From contig JAFGLD010000038.1 in NCBI GenBank assembly GCA_016928235.1, forward strand, positions 1 to 38,299: DNA of 38,299 bases. Direction: 5' to 3'. The translations under genes were made by a program, and so were the position numbers. The notes beneath the pieces are model-generated. The model saw nothing but the letters and a program-made list of their open reading frames with translations, searched no databases and was not told the origin of the DNA. The stretch comes from Anaerolineae bacterium. Its GTDB lineage: Bacteria > Chloroflexota > Anaerolineae > Aggregatilineales > UBA3940. Shown piece after piece: positions 1 to 8,257 of the stretch. Each line of letters opens with the position of its first letter. Position 1 is the first letter of the stretch.

Positions 1-92
1 CGGTTTTTGTCTGATCGTTGGTCCGGACTTGTAGTACAATCAGATGAGTGCAAGACAAGAAATGAGTGAACTGTCTGGATGAGGAGCCAAAG

Positions 93-1112
93 ATGAAAAA
101 ACTATCTCGACGTGAGTTTCTGAGGCTGTCCGGCGCCGTAGGCGCCGCGGCAGGGTGGGCTATGTTGGGAACAGGGTGCTCCGATCCGCTCCCGATGGCA
201 TCTCCACAGCAGGCCGGAGCGACACAGCCGTCTTCTCGCTCCATCGATGCAACCCAAGATGCTGTTGCGTCACCAACGCGGCAGCCTACCATGCCCACCT
301 CCGATCAGGCTTACCTGGCAGTGGCGCGAGGCGAAGACCCCGCCGGCATGGTCAACGCGGCGCTGGCTGCCCTGGGTGGCATCGAGCGGTTTGTCAGCCA
401 GGGCAATGACGTCATCATCAAGCCCAATATCTGCGTGGCTTACCATACGCCGGAATACGCCGTCACCACCAACCCGCAGGTCGTTGCCGCGCTGGTGACC
501 CTATGTCTGGGAGCCGGTGCCAAACGTGTGCGCGTCATGGATCAGGGCTTTGGCGGCACGGCTACGGCTGCCTATGCCATCAGCGGCATCGAAGAGGCGG
601 TCAAGGCGGCCGGTGGCGAGATGGAAGTCATGAGTTCGGTCAAGTACGCCGATTTTGACATCCCTGACGGCAAAGACATCACCTCCTGGGAGTTTTACCG
701 CGACATTATGGAGACCGATGTGCTGATCAATGTCCCGATCGCCAAGCACCACTCGCTGGCACGGTTGACGTTGGGAGGCAAAAATTTATTGGGCATCATT
801 ACCAACCCAAGCAGGATACATCAGAACATGGGGCAGCGCGTGGCCGATCTGGTCAGCGCCGTTCGGCCCAGCCTGACCGTGATCGATGGCTACCGTATCT
901 TGATGGCCAACGGCCCTACCGGCGGCAACCTCGACGATGTCAAACAGGCGCGGACCATCATCGCCAGCCACGACATTGTTGCCGCCGACGCCTATGCGAC
1001 CACCCTCTTTGACCTGACAGGTGAGGATATTGACTACGTCAAGAATGCCGCCGATATGGGGCTGGGGACGATGGATTTGAGCAGCATCAAGATCGAAGAA
1101 ATTGCTATATAG
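93..1112 (+). CDS. DUF362 domain protein, Tat-exported lipoprotein
   Basis: The ATG at 93 is preferred over the upstream in-frame GTG at 66 because AGGAG at 82-86 sits 6 nt before it. The N-terminus is a twin-arginine signal (SRREFLRLSG, R6-R7), then a hydrophobic stretch ending in a lipobox-like MLGTGC with Cys29, so the protein is probably exported folded by Tat and lipid-anchored outside the cell. After a low-complexity Ser/Pro/Thr/Gln linker (about 30-75), residues about 90-330 form a DUF362 domain (DVIIKPNICV, then VRVMDQG and LINVPIAKHH). DUF362 proteins are often found with ferredoxin-type proteins; their activity is not established. No Cys cluster is visible here, so Fe-S clusters would have to come from the partner. 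The next gene, a polyferredoxin, starts 9 bp downstream, so the two form an operon. Domain call firm, function unknown. Confidence 0.85.
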   Translation: MKKLSRREFLRLSGAVGAAAGWAMLGTGCSDPLPMASPQQAGATQPSSRSIDATQDAVASPTRQPTMPTSDQAYLAVARGEDPAGMVNAALAALGGIERFVSQGNDVIIKPNICVAYHTPEYAVTTNPQVVAALVTLCLGAGAKRVRVMDQGFGGTATAAYAISGIEEAVKAAGGEMEVMSSVKYADFDIPDGKDITSWEFYRDIMETDVLINVPIAKHHSLARLTLGGKNLLGIITNPSRIHQNMGQRVADLVSAVRPSLTVIDGYRILMANGPTGGNLDDVKQARTIIASHDIVAADAYATTLFDLTGEDIDYVKNAADMGLGTMDLSSIKIEEIAI

Positions 1113-1121
1113 GGGCCGGTT

Positions 1122-2687
1122 ATGAAGCTCACCATCACCTGGGCACACTGGCGGCGTGTACGTCGGGCCGTCCAGCTTCTGTTTTTTGCGCTTTTTGTCT
1201 ATCTCGTGTTTGCCGGGCTTCAGCGACAGGGCGGTACGGAGGTCAACCCGCTGTCTGACCTCTTTTTTCGATTAAATCCGCTCTCCGCGCTGGTCGCTTC
1301 GTTGGCATCGCGGGGCCTGGTTCAGGGCCTGGGGTGGGCTCTCATCACCATCGGGGCGACGCTTTTAGCGGGCCGCGTGTGGTGTGGATGGGTCTGTCCA
1401 ACCGGGACACTGCTCGAATGGGTATCATTCCGCGGCGCGCGCCGGCGCGCGGCTCGACTTTCCCCCCGGCTCCGATCGATCAAGTACCTGCTGCTGGTCG
1501 CCATCATCGTTATGGCGCTGCTGGGCAATGCCACCCTGCTGATCTTCGAGCCGTTGGCTCTACTCACGCGGGTGATGACGACTGTGGCTGTCCCCAGCCT
1601 GAACTATGCCATCACCGCCGGAGAGAAGGCGCTTTATCCGATCAGCTTCCTACGCCCGGCAATCGATTGGGTCGAGGGGGCCCTGCGTGGCTCGCTGCTG
1701 CCGGCCCACCAGCCGGTCTTCGGCTCATCGCTTCTGATTGCCGCTCTTTTTGGGGTGATCGTCGCCCTGAACCTGCTGGCCGACTGCTTCTGGTGCCGCT
1801 ATTTGTGCCCGTTGGGTGCGCTGCTGGGTTGGGTCTCGAAGATCGCCATCTTCCGCCCGGCGATCAGTTCAGCCTGTAATGGTTGCACTCGCTGTGCCAT
1901 TACCTGCAAACCCGGTGCGATCCACACGGTTCCTCCCGCCGAGGCATCTGGTAGTGGGGCTGATATCGCCATCCAGCCTACCGAGTGCACCGTCTGCCTG
2001 GATTGCCTGGCCGGTTGTGCCAAAGATGGCATGGCGATGAAGCCGATCTTCCAGGTAGCCCCAACGCAGGCATTCGATCCCACCCGGCGGCAGTTTCTAC
2101 AAGCTGGTATGGTCGGCGCGGCGGGCGTCGTCCTGCTGCGCGCCGATCTGCGTCTGCGGACGCAAAACTCCTTGTTGATCCGCCCACCGGGCGTCGATGA
2201 TGAGATCGAGTTCCTGGCCAAATGTCTGCGCTGCTCTGAATGTATGAAAGTCTGCCCGACGACTGCCTTGCAGCCCGCCAAAGGTGAGGCCGGTCTGGAG
2301 GGATTGTGGACACCGATCGTCACGCCGCGCGTGGGGTACTGCGATTATGGCTGCAACGCCTGCGGCCAGGTCTGTCCATCGAAGGCCATCCCCCTCCTGT
2401 CGCTCGATGAGAAGCGCCGGCAGGTGATCGGCAAGGCCAGTGTCAACCGCGACCGCTGCTTACCGTGGGCATCGAACACGCCTTGTATTGTCTGCGAGGA
2501 GATGTGCCCTCTGCCGGAAAAGGCTATCAAGCTGGAAGTCGTGACTGTGCCCGATGCGTTTGGGGGGGAGATGGCGTTGCAGCGCCCTTACGTCGTGCGC
2601 GACCTATGCATCGGCTGTGGCATCTGCGAGAATCGCTGCCCGCTAGAAGGTGAGGCGGCCATCAGAGTGTATGGGACCATTACGTAA
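1122..2687 (+). CDS. NapH-NapG-like membrane polyferredoxin with internal Tat motif
   Basis: 521 aa. The N-terminal half resembles NapH/quinol-linked Fe-S membrane proteins: about four membrane segments (near 16-34, 66-84, 118-137, 204-221) and the two paired motifs CGWVCP (C88-C92) and CFWCRYLCP (C222 on). A first ferredoxin region follows (CNGCTRC from C252; CTVCLDCLAGC after it). At 321-340 there is an internal twin-arginine motif, TRRQFLQAG, with a hydrophobic run, the layout of a NapG/Tat ferredoxin N-terminus. Behind it lie four further cysteine clusters (CLRCSEC from C368; CDYGCNACGQVC; CIVCEEMC; CIGCGIC from C496). The protein is therefore best read as NapH fused to NapG. By family it should pass electrons between the quinone pool and an outside acceptor; the co-encoded DUF362 lipoprotein is the likely partner. 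Electron direction and acceptor are not visible. Confidence 0.85.
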   Translation: MKLTITWAHWRRVRRAVQLLFFALFVYLVFAGLQRQGGTEVNPLSDLFFRLNPLSALVASLASRGLVQGLGWALITIGATLLAGRVWCGWVCPTGTLLEWVSFRGARRRAARLSPRLRSIKYLLLVAIIVMALLGNATLLIFEPLALLTRVMTTVAVPSLNYAITAGEKALYPISFLRPAIDWVEGALRGSLLPAHQPVFGSSLLIAALFGVIVALNLLADCFWCRYLCPLGALLGWVSKIAIFRPAISSACNGCTRCAITCKPGAIHTVPPAEASGSGADIAIQPTECTVCLDCLAGCAKDGMAMKPIFQVAPTQAFDPTRRQFLQAGMVGAAGVVLLRADLRLRTQNSLLIRPPGVDDEIEFLAKCLRCSECMKVCPTTALQPAKGEAGLEGLWTPIVTPRVGYCDYGCNACGQVCPSKAIPLLSLDEKRRQVIGKASVNRDRCLPWASNTPCIVCEEMCPLPEKAIKLEVVTVPDAFGGEMALQRPYVVRDLCIGCGICENRCPLEGEAAIRVYGTIT

Positions 2688-2711
2688 ACGATTGTGTGAT
2701 GGAAGCTTGGT

Positions 2712-2727
2712 GCGCGCCCTCGCGCGC
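2712..2727. terminator. GC-rich hairpin between convergent genes
   Basis: GCGCGC (2712-2717) and GCGCGC (2722-2727) enclose a 4-nt loop in the short gap between the convergent polyferredoxin and TetR genes. No T-run follows on either strand, so a terminator role is only plausible from position. Confidence 0.25.
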
Positions 2728-2743
2728 CTCACATGTGCAGTGT

Positions 2744-3424
2744 TCAGCGTCGACGGCCCGTCCGAGCTTTTCCGCGTGGTGTCCGGTGTCTTTCCTGACT
2801 CTCTGTTTCATCCAATACCTTTTCCAGATAGGCCAATAACATCTGTTTAATCTCAGATGTGATCTGAACCCTGAAATCTTCATCGTTGGAAGATGAGCGG
2901 AGTGAAATCAACGACTTGACCGCCGACTTGCAAATGACGGCAGTCAGCCGGGCTTGCCGCGCATCGATCTGAGGAGCTACCTTCTGCATGATATCGGCCA
3001 GCCGCTCAATAACCTCCTGCTCGATCTCCTGAGAGGCCGCCGCAATATCGGCGGAGACATCGGTACCCAACAAAATGTGGGCATACACCGGACAGCCACA
3101 GTACAGATCCAGGAAGGGGTCGATCAGCCGGTCGAGCAGCACCGGCAGAGGGAGGTAGCCCACATCGTCGGTGAAAACCTGATCGAACAGTGCCTGCTCT
3201 TCCCGATGATAACGAGCCGCCAGCGCCCGCAAGATAGCATCTTTATCGGCAAAATAGCGGTACAGCGTACCGATGGAGATGCCGGCCCGCTCGGCGATGG
3301 CATTGGTCGTTGCTGCTTCGTATCCAACCTCCGTGAACAGATCGGCTGCGGTACCGAGAATGGAATCAACGCGTTCCTGGCTGCGTGATTGCTGGGGAAC
3401 GCTCCGAATTGAGTAATCGCTCAT
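2744..3424 (-). CDS. TetR/AcrR family transcriptional regulator
   Basis: 226 aa with the standard TetR N-terminal DNA-binding domain: helix 1 around 17-34 (RVDSILGTAADLFTEVGYE), then the helix-turn-helix at about 38-58 with the typical TLYRYFADKD. The C-terminal ligand/dimer domain is divergent, so the inducer cannot be named. The gene is divergent from an SDR-nitroreductase operon. The shared intergenic region carries two palindromes of form TGAG-N6-CTCA, one inside the spacer of a consensus promoter. The inference is local repression of the SDR operon and probably of itself. Family firm; target and ligand inferred. Confidence 0.9.
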   Translation of the reverse strand: MSDYSIRSVPQQSRSQERVDSILGTAADLFTEVGYEAATTNAIAERAGISIGTLYRYFADKDAILRALAARYHREEQALFDQVFTDDVGYLPLPVLLDRLIDPFLDLYCGCPVYAHILLGTDVSADIAAASQEIEQEVIERLADIMQKVAPQIDARQARLTAVICKSAVKSLISLRSSSNDEDFRVQITSEIKQMLLAYLEKVLDETESQERHRTPRGKARTGRRR

Positions 3425-3431
3425 ATTTTCC

Positions 3432-3460
3432 TTGACAAGGTGAGTACATGCTCATATAAT
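3432..3460 (+). promoter_or_regulatory. Consensus sigma70-type promoter of the SDR-nitroreductase operon
   Basis: TTGACA (3432-3437), a 17-nt spacer, then TATAAT (3455-3460): both hexamers match the consensus exactly at optimal spacing. Transcription would begin near 3467, giving a leader of about 70 nt. Such a strong core promoter makes sense if it is normally held off by a repressor. Confidence 0.85.
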
Positions 3461-3486
3461 GGCTAACGATAGTGAGCGTGTGCTCA
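3441..3486. promoter_or_regulatory. Two TetR-type operator palindromes
   Basis: TGAGTACATGCTCA (3441-3454) fills the spacer between the -35 and -10 boxes, and TGAGCGTGTGCTCA (3473-3486) lies just after the expected transcription start. Both share the TGAG-N6-CTCA half-sites (TGAGC/GCTCA is perfect in the second), with centres 32 bp apart, about three helical turns. Position between the TetR gene and its divergent neighbour suggests these are its binding sites; binding itself is inferred. Confidence 0.7.
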
Positions 3487-3536
3487 TGTTTGTTTTATTT
3501 TACCATGTTATTCGTGGGGACTGCCAGGAGGATGTT

Positions 3537-4316
3537 ATGCAACAAAAACAGACTGCCCTGATCACCGGCGCTTCCGGTGGCATTGGCTATGAGTTGAGTA
3601 AACTGTTTGCCGCTGACGGCTACAACCTGATCCTGGTCGCGCGTAGCACCGACAAGCTCGACAAGCTGGCCGCGGAACTGACCCAGGCTCACGGCATCAA
3701 CGTTGTCGTTCTCTCCAAAGACCTGAGCGATCCGAAGGCTCCAACTGACATCTTCGAGGCGGTCGAGGCGCGGAAGCTTCAAGTAGATGTACTGGTCAAT
3801 AACGCCGGCTTTGGCATTCAGAAACCTTTCGCCGGCGCCGACATGGTCGAGACATTGCAGATGATTCAGCTCAATGTCATCACGCTGACCATGCTGACCC
3901 GGCTGTTCCTGCCCGGCATGCTGGCTCGCAAATCCGGGCGTATCCTCAACATTGGGTCGACCGGCTCATTTGCTCCTGTGCCTTCGATGGCTGCCTATGG
4001 CGCGACCAAAGCCTATGTGCTCTCATTCTCGGAGGCGCTGGCCGAGGAGCTACGTGGCAGCGGCGTCACGGTGACGGCGCTCTGTCCCGGCGTGACATAT
4101 ACCGGTTTCCAGGAACGGTCTGGGATGTTCAAGGTCGGGTTGTTGCGCCTGGGAGGGATGAGCGCCGTCGACGTGGCTCGTATCGGCCACCAGGCCGTCA
4201 AGCGCGGTCGTGTGGTCGCCGTTACGGGGTTATTCAACCAGCTGATGACATTCTCGATGCGGTTTGCGCCTCGCCCACTTGTCCGGCGACTATCGCGGCA
4301 GATGATGGAAGGCTAA
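3537..4316 (+). CDS. SDR family short-chain dehydrogenase/reductase
   Basis: The start is set at 3537, not the upstream in-frame ATG at 3459: AGGAGG (3526-3531) precedes 3537 by 5 nt, and 3459 falls inside the -10 box of the promoter. The 259-aa product is a classical SDR with TGASGGIG at 10-17 (NAD(P) binding), NNAG at 88-91, the catalytic serine in the S141/S144 region, and YGATK giving Tyr154 and Lys158. Length is normal for the family. It resembles DltE/YqjQ-type SDRs of unknown substrate. It is co-transcribed with a nitroreductase-like gene 3 nt downstream, under a TetR-type switch, which suggests reduction of a toxic carbonyl or quinone-like compound; that role is inference. Confidence 0.88.
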   Translation: MQQKQTALITGASGGIGYELSKLFAADGYNLILVARSTDKLDKLAAELTQAHGINVVVLSKDLSDPKAPTDIFEAVEARKLQVDVLVNNAGFGIQKPFAGADMVETLQMIQLNVITLTMLTRLFLPGMLARKSGRILNIGSTGSFAPVPSMAAYGATKAYVLSFSEALAEELRGSGVTVTALCPGVTYTGFQERSGMFKVGLLRLGGMSAVDVARIGHQAVKRGRVVAVTGLFNQLMTFSMRFAPRPLVRRLSRQMMEG

Positions 4317-4319
4317 ACG

Positions 4320-5198
4320 ATGATGTTATCAGGACAATCAATTACTGAGATCATCTTGCGGCGTTTCTCGTGCCGAACCTACCAGGAACGGCCTATCGAC
4401 GCAGAAAAACGTCGGCGGCTGCAAGCTTACCTGGACACGCTTCGCGCCGGCCCACTGGGGTCGGTTGCGCGGTTCGAGCTGGTGGCAGCGACGGAGGATG
4501 ATCGGAAGTTGTTGCGTGGGTTGGGAACCTACGGCTTCATCAAGGGAGCGACCGGCTTCATCGTGGGGGCTGTACAACCCGGCGAGAAAAACCTGGAGGA
4601 TTTTGGCTATCTGATGGAGCAGGCCATCCTGGCAGCCACCGATCTCGGTCTGGGCACCTGTTGGCTGGGGGGTAGTTTTACTCAGAGCAGCTTTGCAAAG
4701 AAGATCGAGAAAACCCCGGCGGAGATCATCCCGGCAGTGACATCGGTGGGGTATATTCCAGCAGGACACAATCCGGATGATGCGCTGCTCAGACGCTTTG
4801 TGGGATCGATGCATCGGCACCCCTGGGAGATGTTGTTCTTTCGGGGTGAATTCGGCTGCCCGCTGACTGTTGAAGCGGCCGGTGACTATGCCCAGCCGCT
4901 CGAGATGCTGCGGCGGGGGCCATCGGCATCGAACAAGCAGCCCTGGCGGGTAGTGCAGGGCGAGGGCTGCTGGCATTTCTGTGTGCAGCGCACGCCCGGC
5001 TACGGGAAGGGTACTCTGGTATTTGGATTACTACGTCTGGCCGACTTGCAGCGCGTGGATATCGGAATTGCCATGTGCCACTTCGAGATGACGGCCAATG
5101 AACTTGGTTTGAGAGGTAAGTGGGAAATAGCCGATCCCGGCCCGGCTGTGCCTGACGCAGCCACTGAGTACATCGTTACCTGGAAAGAGCTGCCGTGA
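4320..5198 (+). CDS. Nitroreductase-family protein (TM1586-like)
   Basis: 292 aa starting at ATG 4320, 3 nt after the SDR stop (a second ATG follows at 4323). The N-terminal part has the nitroreductase opening ITEIILRRFSCRTYQ and a middle section (LMEQAILAATDLGLGTCWLGG) typical of FMN-dependent nitroreductases. The second half carries GPSASNKQPWR, the family's FMN-contacting SxSNxQPWR motif. This order fits the TM1586-type putative nitroreductases. Expected activity is NAD(P)H- and FMN-dependent reduction of nitroaromatics, quinones or similar electrophiles. With the SDR upstream and the TetR regulator, it makes a small detoxification-type operon. Substrate unknown. Confidence 0.8.
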   Translation: MMLSGQSITEIILRRFSCRTYQERPIDAEKRRRLQAYLDTLRAGPLGSVARFELVAATEDDRKLLRGLGTYGFIKGATGFIVGAVQPGEKNLEDFGYLMEQAILAATDLGLGTCWLGGSFTQSSFAKKIEKTPAEIIPAVTSVGYIPAGHNPDDALLRRFVGSMHRHPWEMLFFRGEFGCPLTVEAAGDYAQPLEMLRRGPSASNKQPWRVVQGEGCWHFCVQRTPGYGKGTLVFGLLRLADLQRVDIGIAMCHFEMTANELGLRGKWEIADPGPAVPDAATEYIVTWKELP

Positions 5199-5251
5199 GC
5201 CGATAAAATTCTTCCCGTTGTCCGGATTTTGTACCTCATGAGGGGATCAGT

Positions 5252-7099
5252 ATGAAAAACAGTGTCTCGCCTATCCACCCAGAGTCAATTCATGCCATCG
5301 CCGGCTTCATGGGCCGGCGCTTTTACGCCAATCGAGATGCGCGCCTCAAGGATGCTCTGCTCTCGGAGCAGTTTATCCGTCTGCATGAACACAAAAATCA
5401 TGACGATTGGTTCTGGATGGGCGAGCAGATCGGCAAGTGGCTGGACGCGGCTGCCTACACGGCACTGATCGCCAAAGACGATGTGCTGTTGGCGCGCATC
5501 GATGAGATCGTCGACCGGCTGGCGAAGGCCCAGGCGGAAGACGGCTATCTGGGCGTCACGGCTGTCTTTCATCGCAACCCCGTGCGCGGGATGGAGCTGT
5601 ACGAGATGTACTATGTCCTGCTGGGGTTGGAAGTGGTCTACGAGCTGCTCGATAACCGGAAGGCGCTGCGAATCGCTCGCAAGCTGGCCGATTACATAGT
5701 CTGTACCTGGGGAACGGAGCCCGGTCAATTTCCGCTGGTCGGGCGCTTCCCCGGCAATGGCCACGATGGCGGTGAGGGAACCCTGATCCTTGAGCCGATC
5801 GTCAGCCTATCCCGGCTGACAGGCGATCCCCAGTATGCGCAGTGGGGCGAAAGTGTGCTGGCAAAGTGGGATGAGTGGTGGGAGCAGTATCCCAGCGCGG
5901 TACATGCCTGCGGTTGGACCAGGATGAAGCAGTTCGCCGCCGGTGAGATCGACCTGTACGATCTGCGCCCCAATATCCATGCCCATACGTATCACATGAC
6001 CCTGCTGGGCATTGCCGCTTTGTACAATGTCACCGGCAATGAGGAATACCGGCGGGTGGTCCTGAAGAGCATCGACCGTATTGCCGATGAGTGGCTGTTC
6101 CTGACGGGCGGGATGAGTTCCGGCGAGCGTTACGTTCAGCGTGCGTATTATCATCCCCGCAATAATGTCGAAGTCTGTCCGCAGCATACCTGGATCCTGC
6201 TGCTCGATCAGGCTCTGCGTTGGACAGGTGAGGCAAAGTATGCCGCCGAGATCGAGCGCGACCTGTTCAATCACTTCCTGGCAGCCCAGTTGGCCGACGG
6301 CAGCAATTGGAGCTATATGACCCCGCTCAACGGCCGGGCCGAAGAGCCCAAGGGACCGAACTGCTGCAACGCCGCCGGCCAGCGCATCACCGGGCGCATG
6401 CCAACCTACCTCTATGGGCTGCGCGATTCCAACCCGGCGGTATTGATGTATACCGAGAGCGAAGCCGAGATTGATTTACCCAAAGGGGGGAGGGTCATCC
6501 TGAAACAGGAGACAGAATATCCATCCCAGGGTCAAGTTGTCGTCCGTGTCGCGCTTGAAAAGCCATTTCACTTTGCCCTGCACTTGCGCATTCCTCCGTT
6601 CGCGGATGGGGCAACCTATCAGGTTAACGACGGCCCGGCTGTGGAGGCAGATGCCGGGGGATTTGTAGTGATCGAGCAGCAGTGGCAGCCCGACGACGAA
6701 GTCGAGCTGCACCTGCCAATGCCGGTCAGCGTTCAGGCTAATGATCATCTGGCGGCTGTTGTTCGTGGCCCGCTGGTCTACTGCCTGTTCCAGGATGTCC
6801 AGGATCTGTCCGGCAGCATCTACTGGCACCATGGGATCTATCCGGAGGATCATCGGCTGCTGCTGGATCGTGCCAACCCGGCCGCTACCATCAGCGAGGA
6901 AGCGACCTGCTCCGACCTTCTCGGCCCGGCATTGCGCGTACAAGGGGAAAGTTGCTCACAGACGCCGATGTTTGCTACCGAGAAAGCAAATGCCGGGATT
7001 CCTCCTTCAGCGTCCAAGAACTTCCTGCTGTTGCCTTTTGCTAATCAGGGAGCGATTCGAGGCGAGTATCGGATCTTCAACCACTATCGGGGAGCATAG
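5252..7099 (+). CDS. GH127-type beta-L-arabinofuranosidase (DUF1680)
   Basis: 615 aa; ATG preceded by GAGGGG. The family's (alpha/alpha)6-barrel is followed by beta-sandwich regions. The GH127 metal site is visible: Glu307 and Cys309 in NNVEVCPQHT, and Cys371-Cys372 in GPNCCNAAGQR, matching the Glu-Cys-Cys-Cys zinc site known from HypBA1, in which one of the paired cysteines is the nucleophile. The motif TGGMSSGE places the candidate acid/base at Glu292. No signal peptide is seen, so the enzyme should be cytoplasmic and act on imported arabino-oligosaccharides, complementing the secreted xylanase downstream. GH146 or another DUF1680 subfamily is an alternative; exact linkage specificity is not readable. 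Confidence 0.85.
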   Translation: MKNSVSPIHPESIHAIAGFMGRRFYANRDARLKDALLSEQFIRLHEHKNHDDWFWMGEQIGKWLDAAAYTALIAKDDVLLARIDEIVDRLAKAQAEDGYLGVTAVFHRNPVRGMELYEMYYVLLGLEVVYELLDNRKALRIARKLADYIVCTWGTEPGQFPLVGRFPGNGHDGGEGTLILEPIVSLSRLTGDPQYAQWGESVLAKWDEWWEQYPSAVHACGWTRMKQFAAGEIDLYDLRPNIHAHTYHMTLLGIAALYNVTGNEEYRRVVLKSIDRIADEWLFLTGGMSSGERYVQRAYYHPRNNVEVCPQHTWILLLDQALRWTGEAKYAAEIERDLFNHFLAAQLADGSNWSYMTPLNGRAEEPKGPNCCNAAGQRITGRMPTYLYGLRDSNPAVLMYTESEAEIDLPKGGRVILKQETEYPSQGQVVVRVALEKPFHFALHLRIPPFADGATYQVNDGPAVEADAGGFVVIEQQWQPDDEVELHLPMPVSVQANDHLAAVVRGPLVYCLFQDVQDLSGSIYWHHGIYPEDHRLLLDRANPAATISEEATCSDLLGPALRVQGESCSQTPMFATEKANAGIPPSASKNFLLLPFANQGAIRGEYRIFNHYRGA

Positions 7100-7185
7100 T
7101 GAACCTCCGAGCCCGGAAGAATATCTGGAGCAGAATACAGTGGCACAGGGGTTTTTACCTGGGATATTTCCGGGGTGCCTGGTAC

Positions 7186-7240
7186 TCGATGACCAAGTTT
7201 TCAACATTGACAGGTGATCAGTTTTCAGTGATCAGTTTAC
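7186..7240 (+). repeat. Dispersed intergenic repeat, copy 1
   Basis: Starts with TCGATGACCAAGTTTT and ends with GTGATCAGTTTTCAGTGATC followed by AGTTT. The same arrangement recurs at 19895-19948 and 38215-38274, and the terminal part in inverted orientation around 37687-37704. Confidence 0.75.
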
Positions 7241-7328
7241 AATCTGACATAGTCTCCATATGTTGTGTTTGCACATTCGTTCCGCTTAAGTTGAGTTTTC
7301 CTGGCATGGCAATACCTTCGCTAACCCT

Positions 7329-7376
7329 GTCATTCCCGCGAAATGCCTGCTCTCGCGAAAGCGTGGGGCGGGAATC
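7329..7376. repeat. GTCATTCCC-type REP-like repeat
   Basis: GTCATTCCCGCG opens the unit, and ATTCCCGC can pair with GCGGGAAT about 30 nt later. Related pieces occur at 12211-12222 (inverted), 23272-23283, 24364-24375 (inverted) and in the hairpin at 27863-27897. Motifs of this kind are widespread extragenic repeats in bacteria. Confidence 0.6.
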
Positions 7377-7953
7377 TACCTGTCGTGCTTGACGATTCCT
7401 ACTTACACAGAAATGGCACTTGAACACATCATTTGGTGCCTATGTCCAAAAAACTTGATCATCGAGTGGTATGATCGACCGGTGGATTCTCGCGTAAGCG
7501 GAAATAACAGAATTACACATAAAATGAGCCCATGTTTAAGCATAACACGCCTATCGCCAATAAAGTCTATTAGAAAACAATCCAAAGACAAACTGGATGC
7601 GCCTCATTTCAGTGATGTATTATGATTCGCTACGCAAGGGATCGAGCGGCTTAATCGATGAATCGAGCCGCTCATATCCAACTCAAGCGAAAACACACCT
7701 GGGCAAATTCCTCAGGTATCACTGACTCACCAACCCTTCCACGCCCTCTCAAATTGACACCCCAGAGGCAGGGCGGATTTCAACCTGACTGTCATCTCAC
7801 CCTGTTTTCATCCTGTTTGGCGAGCCTTGGCTCATGGGCTACTCCTTTGTGATGGCTGTTCTCAATTCGTACTTTTTGCTTAACCTCATCGTTTGACAAA
7901 TTGTTGACCGGTTGTTGGCAACTCAGTGATGGCCTCTTGGGATAGTATATATA

Positions 7954-7972
7954 AGGTAACTATTGGTTACCT
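7954..7972. promoter_or_regulatory. Short inverted repeat AGGTAAC-N5-GTTACCT
   Basis: A perfect 7-bp inverted repeat with a 5-nt centre, just after an AT-rich stretch (TATATATAAGG). It could be an operator or a small hairpin. Nothing else supports either reading. Confidence 0.35.
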
Positions 7973-8069
7973 GGGAGAGGTCAGGTGGTAAGGCAGATAA
8001 CCAGCAACACAGCATGACTTGTGTTTCCAATTGTCTCCACTATCACTCGACCTAATTCGACGAAATTTC

Positions 8070-8083
8070 TGCAAACGTTTGCA
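8070..8083. promoter_or_regulatory. LacI-family operator-like palindrome 1
   Basis: TGCAAACGTTTGCA is a perfect 14-bp palindrome with the central CG and AAACGTTT core typical of LacI/GalR-family operators (PurR- and CcpA-like). It lies upstream of the xylanase in a gene-free region. The cognate regulator is not in the window. Confidence 0.65.
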
Positions 8084-8134
8084 TATCCGGAAGATCACCT
8101 TTTCTTTTCCAAGAAAGTTTTTTTGAGGCCGTAT

Positions 8135-8148
8135 TGCAAACGTTTGTA
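8135..8148. promoter_or_regulatory. LacI-family operator-like palindrome 2
   Basis: TGCAAACGTTTGTA matches the first site at 13 of 14 positions. The centres are 65 bp apart, a distance compatible with two sites on one helical face or looping. Together the pair suggests sugar-responsive control of the downstream xylanase. Confidence 0.6.
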
Positions 8149-8224
8149 GTGCAGGTAATGGAAAGAGATGACTGCTCATAGGGTTGTGTACAACTGCTAT
8201 GCCGTAGCTTGTTAGATCTTCTCG

Positions 8225-8257
8225 GCCTTTATGGCTGCAGAGGAAGGCCATAAAGGC
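8225..8257 (+). terminator. Strong hairpin in xylanase upstream region
   Basis: GCCTTTATGGC (8225-8235) pairs perfectly with GCCATAAAGGC (8247-8257) around an 11-nt loop. No T-run follows, so it is not a standard intrinsic terminator; it may be part of a structured leader. Confidence 0.35.

Noticed and set aside
7967..8251. 94-aa open frame on the minus strand
   Set aside because: Spans both LacI-type palindromes and a hairpin; no family signal or ribosome site.
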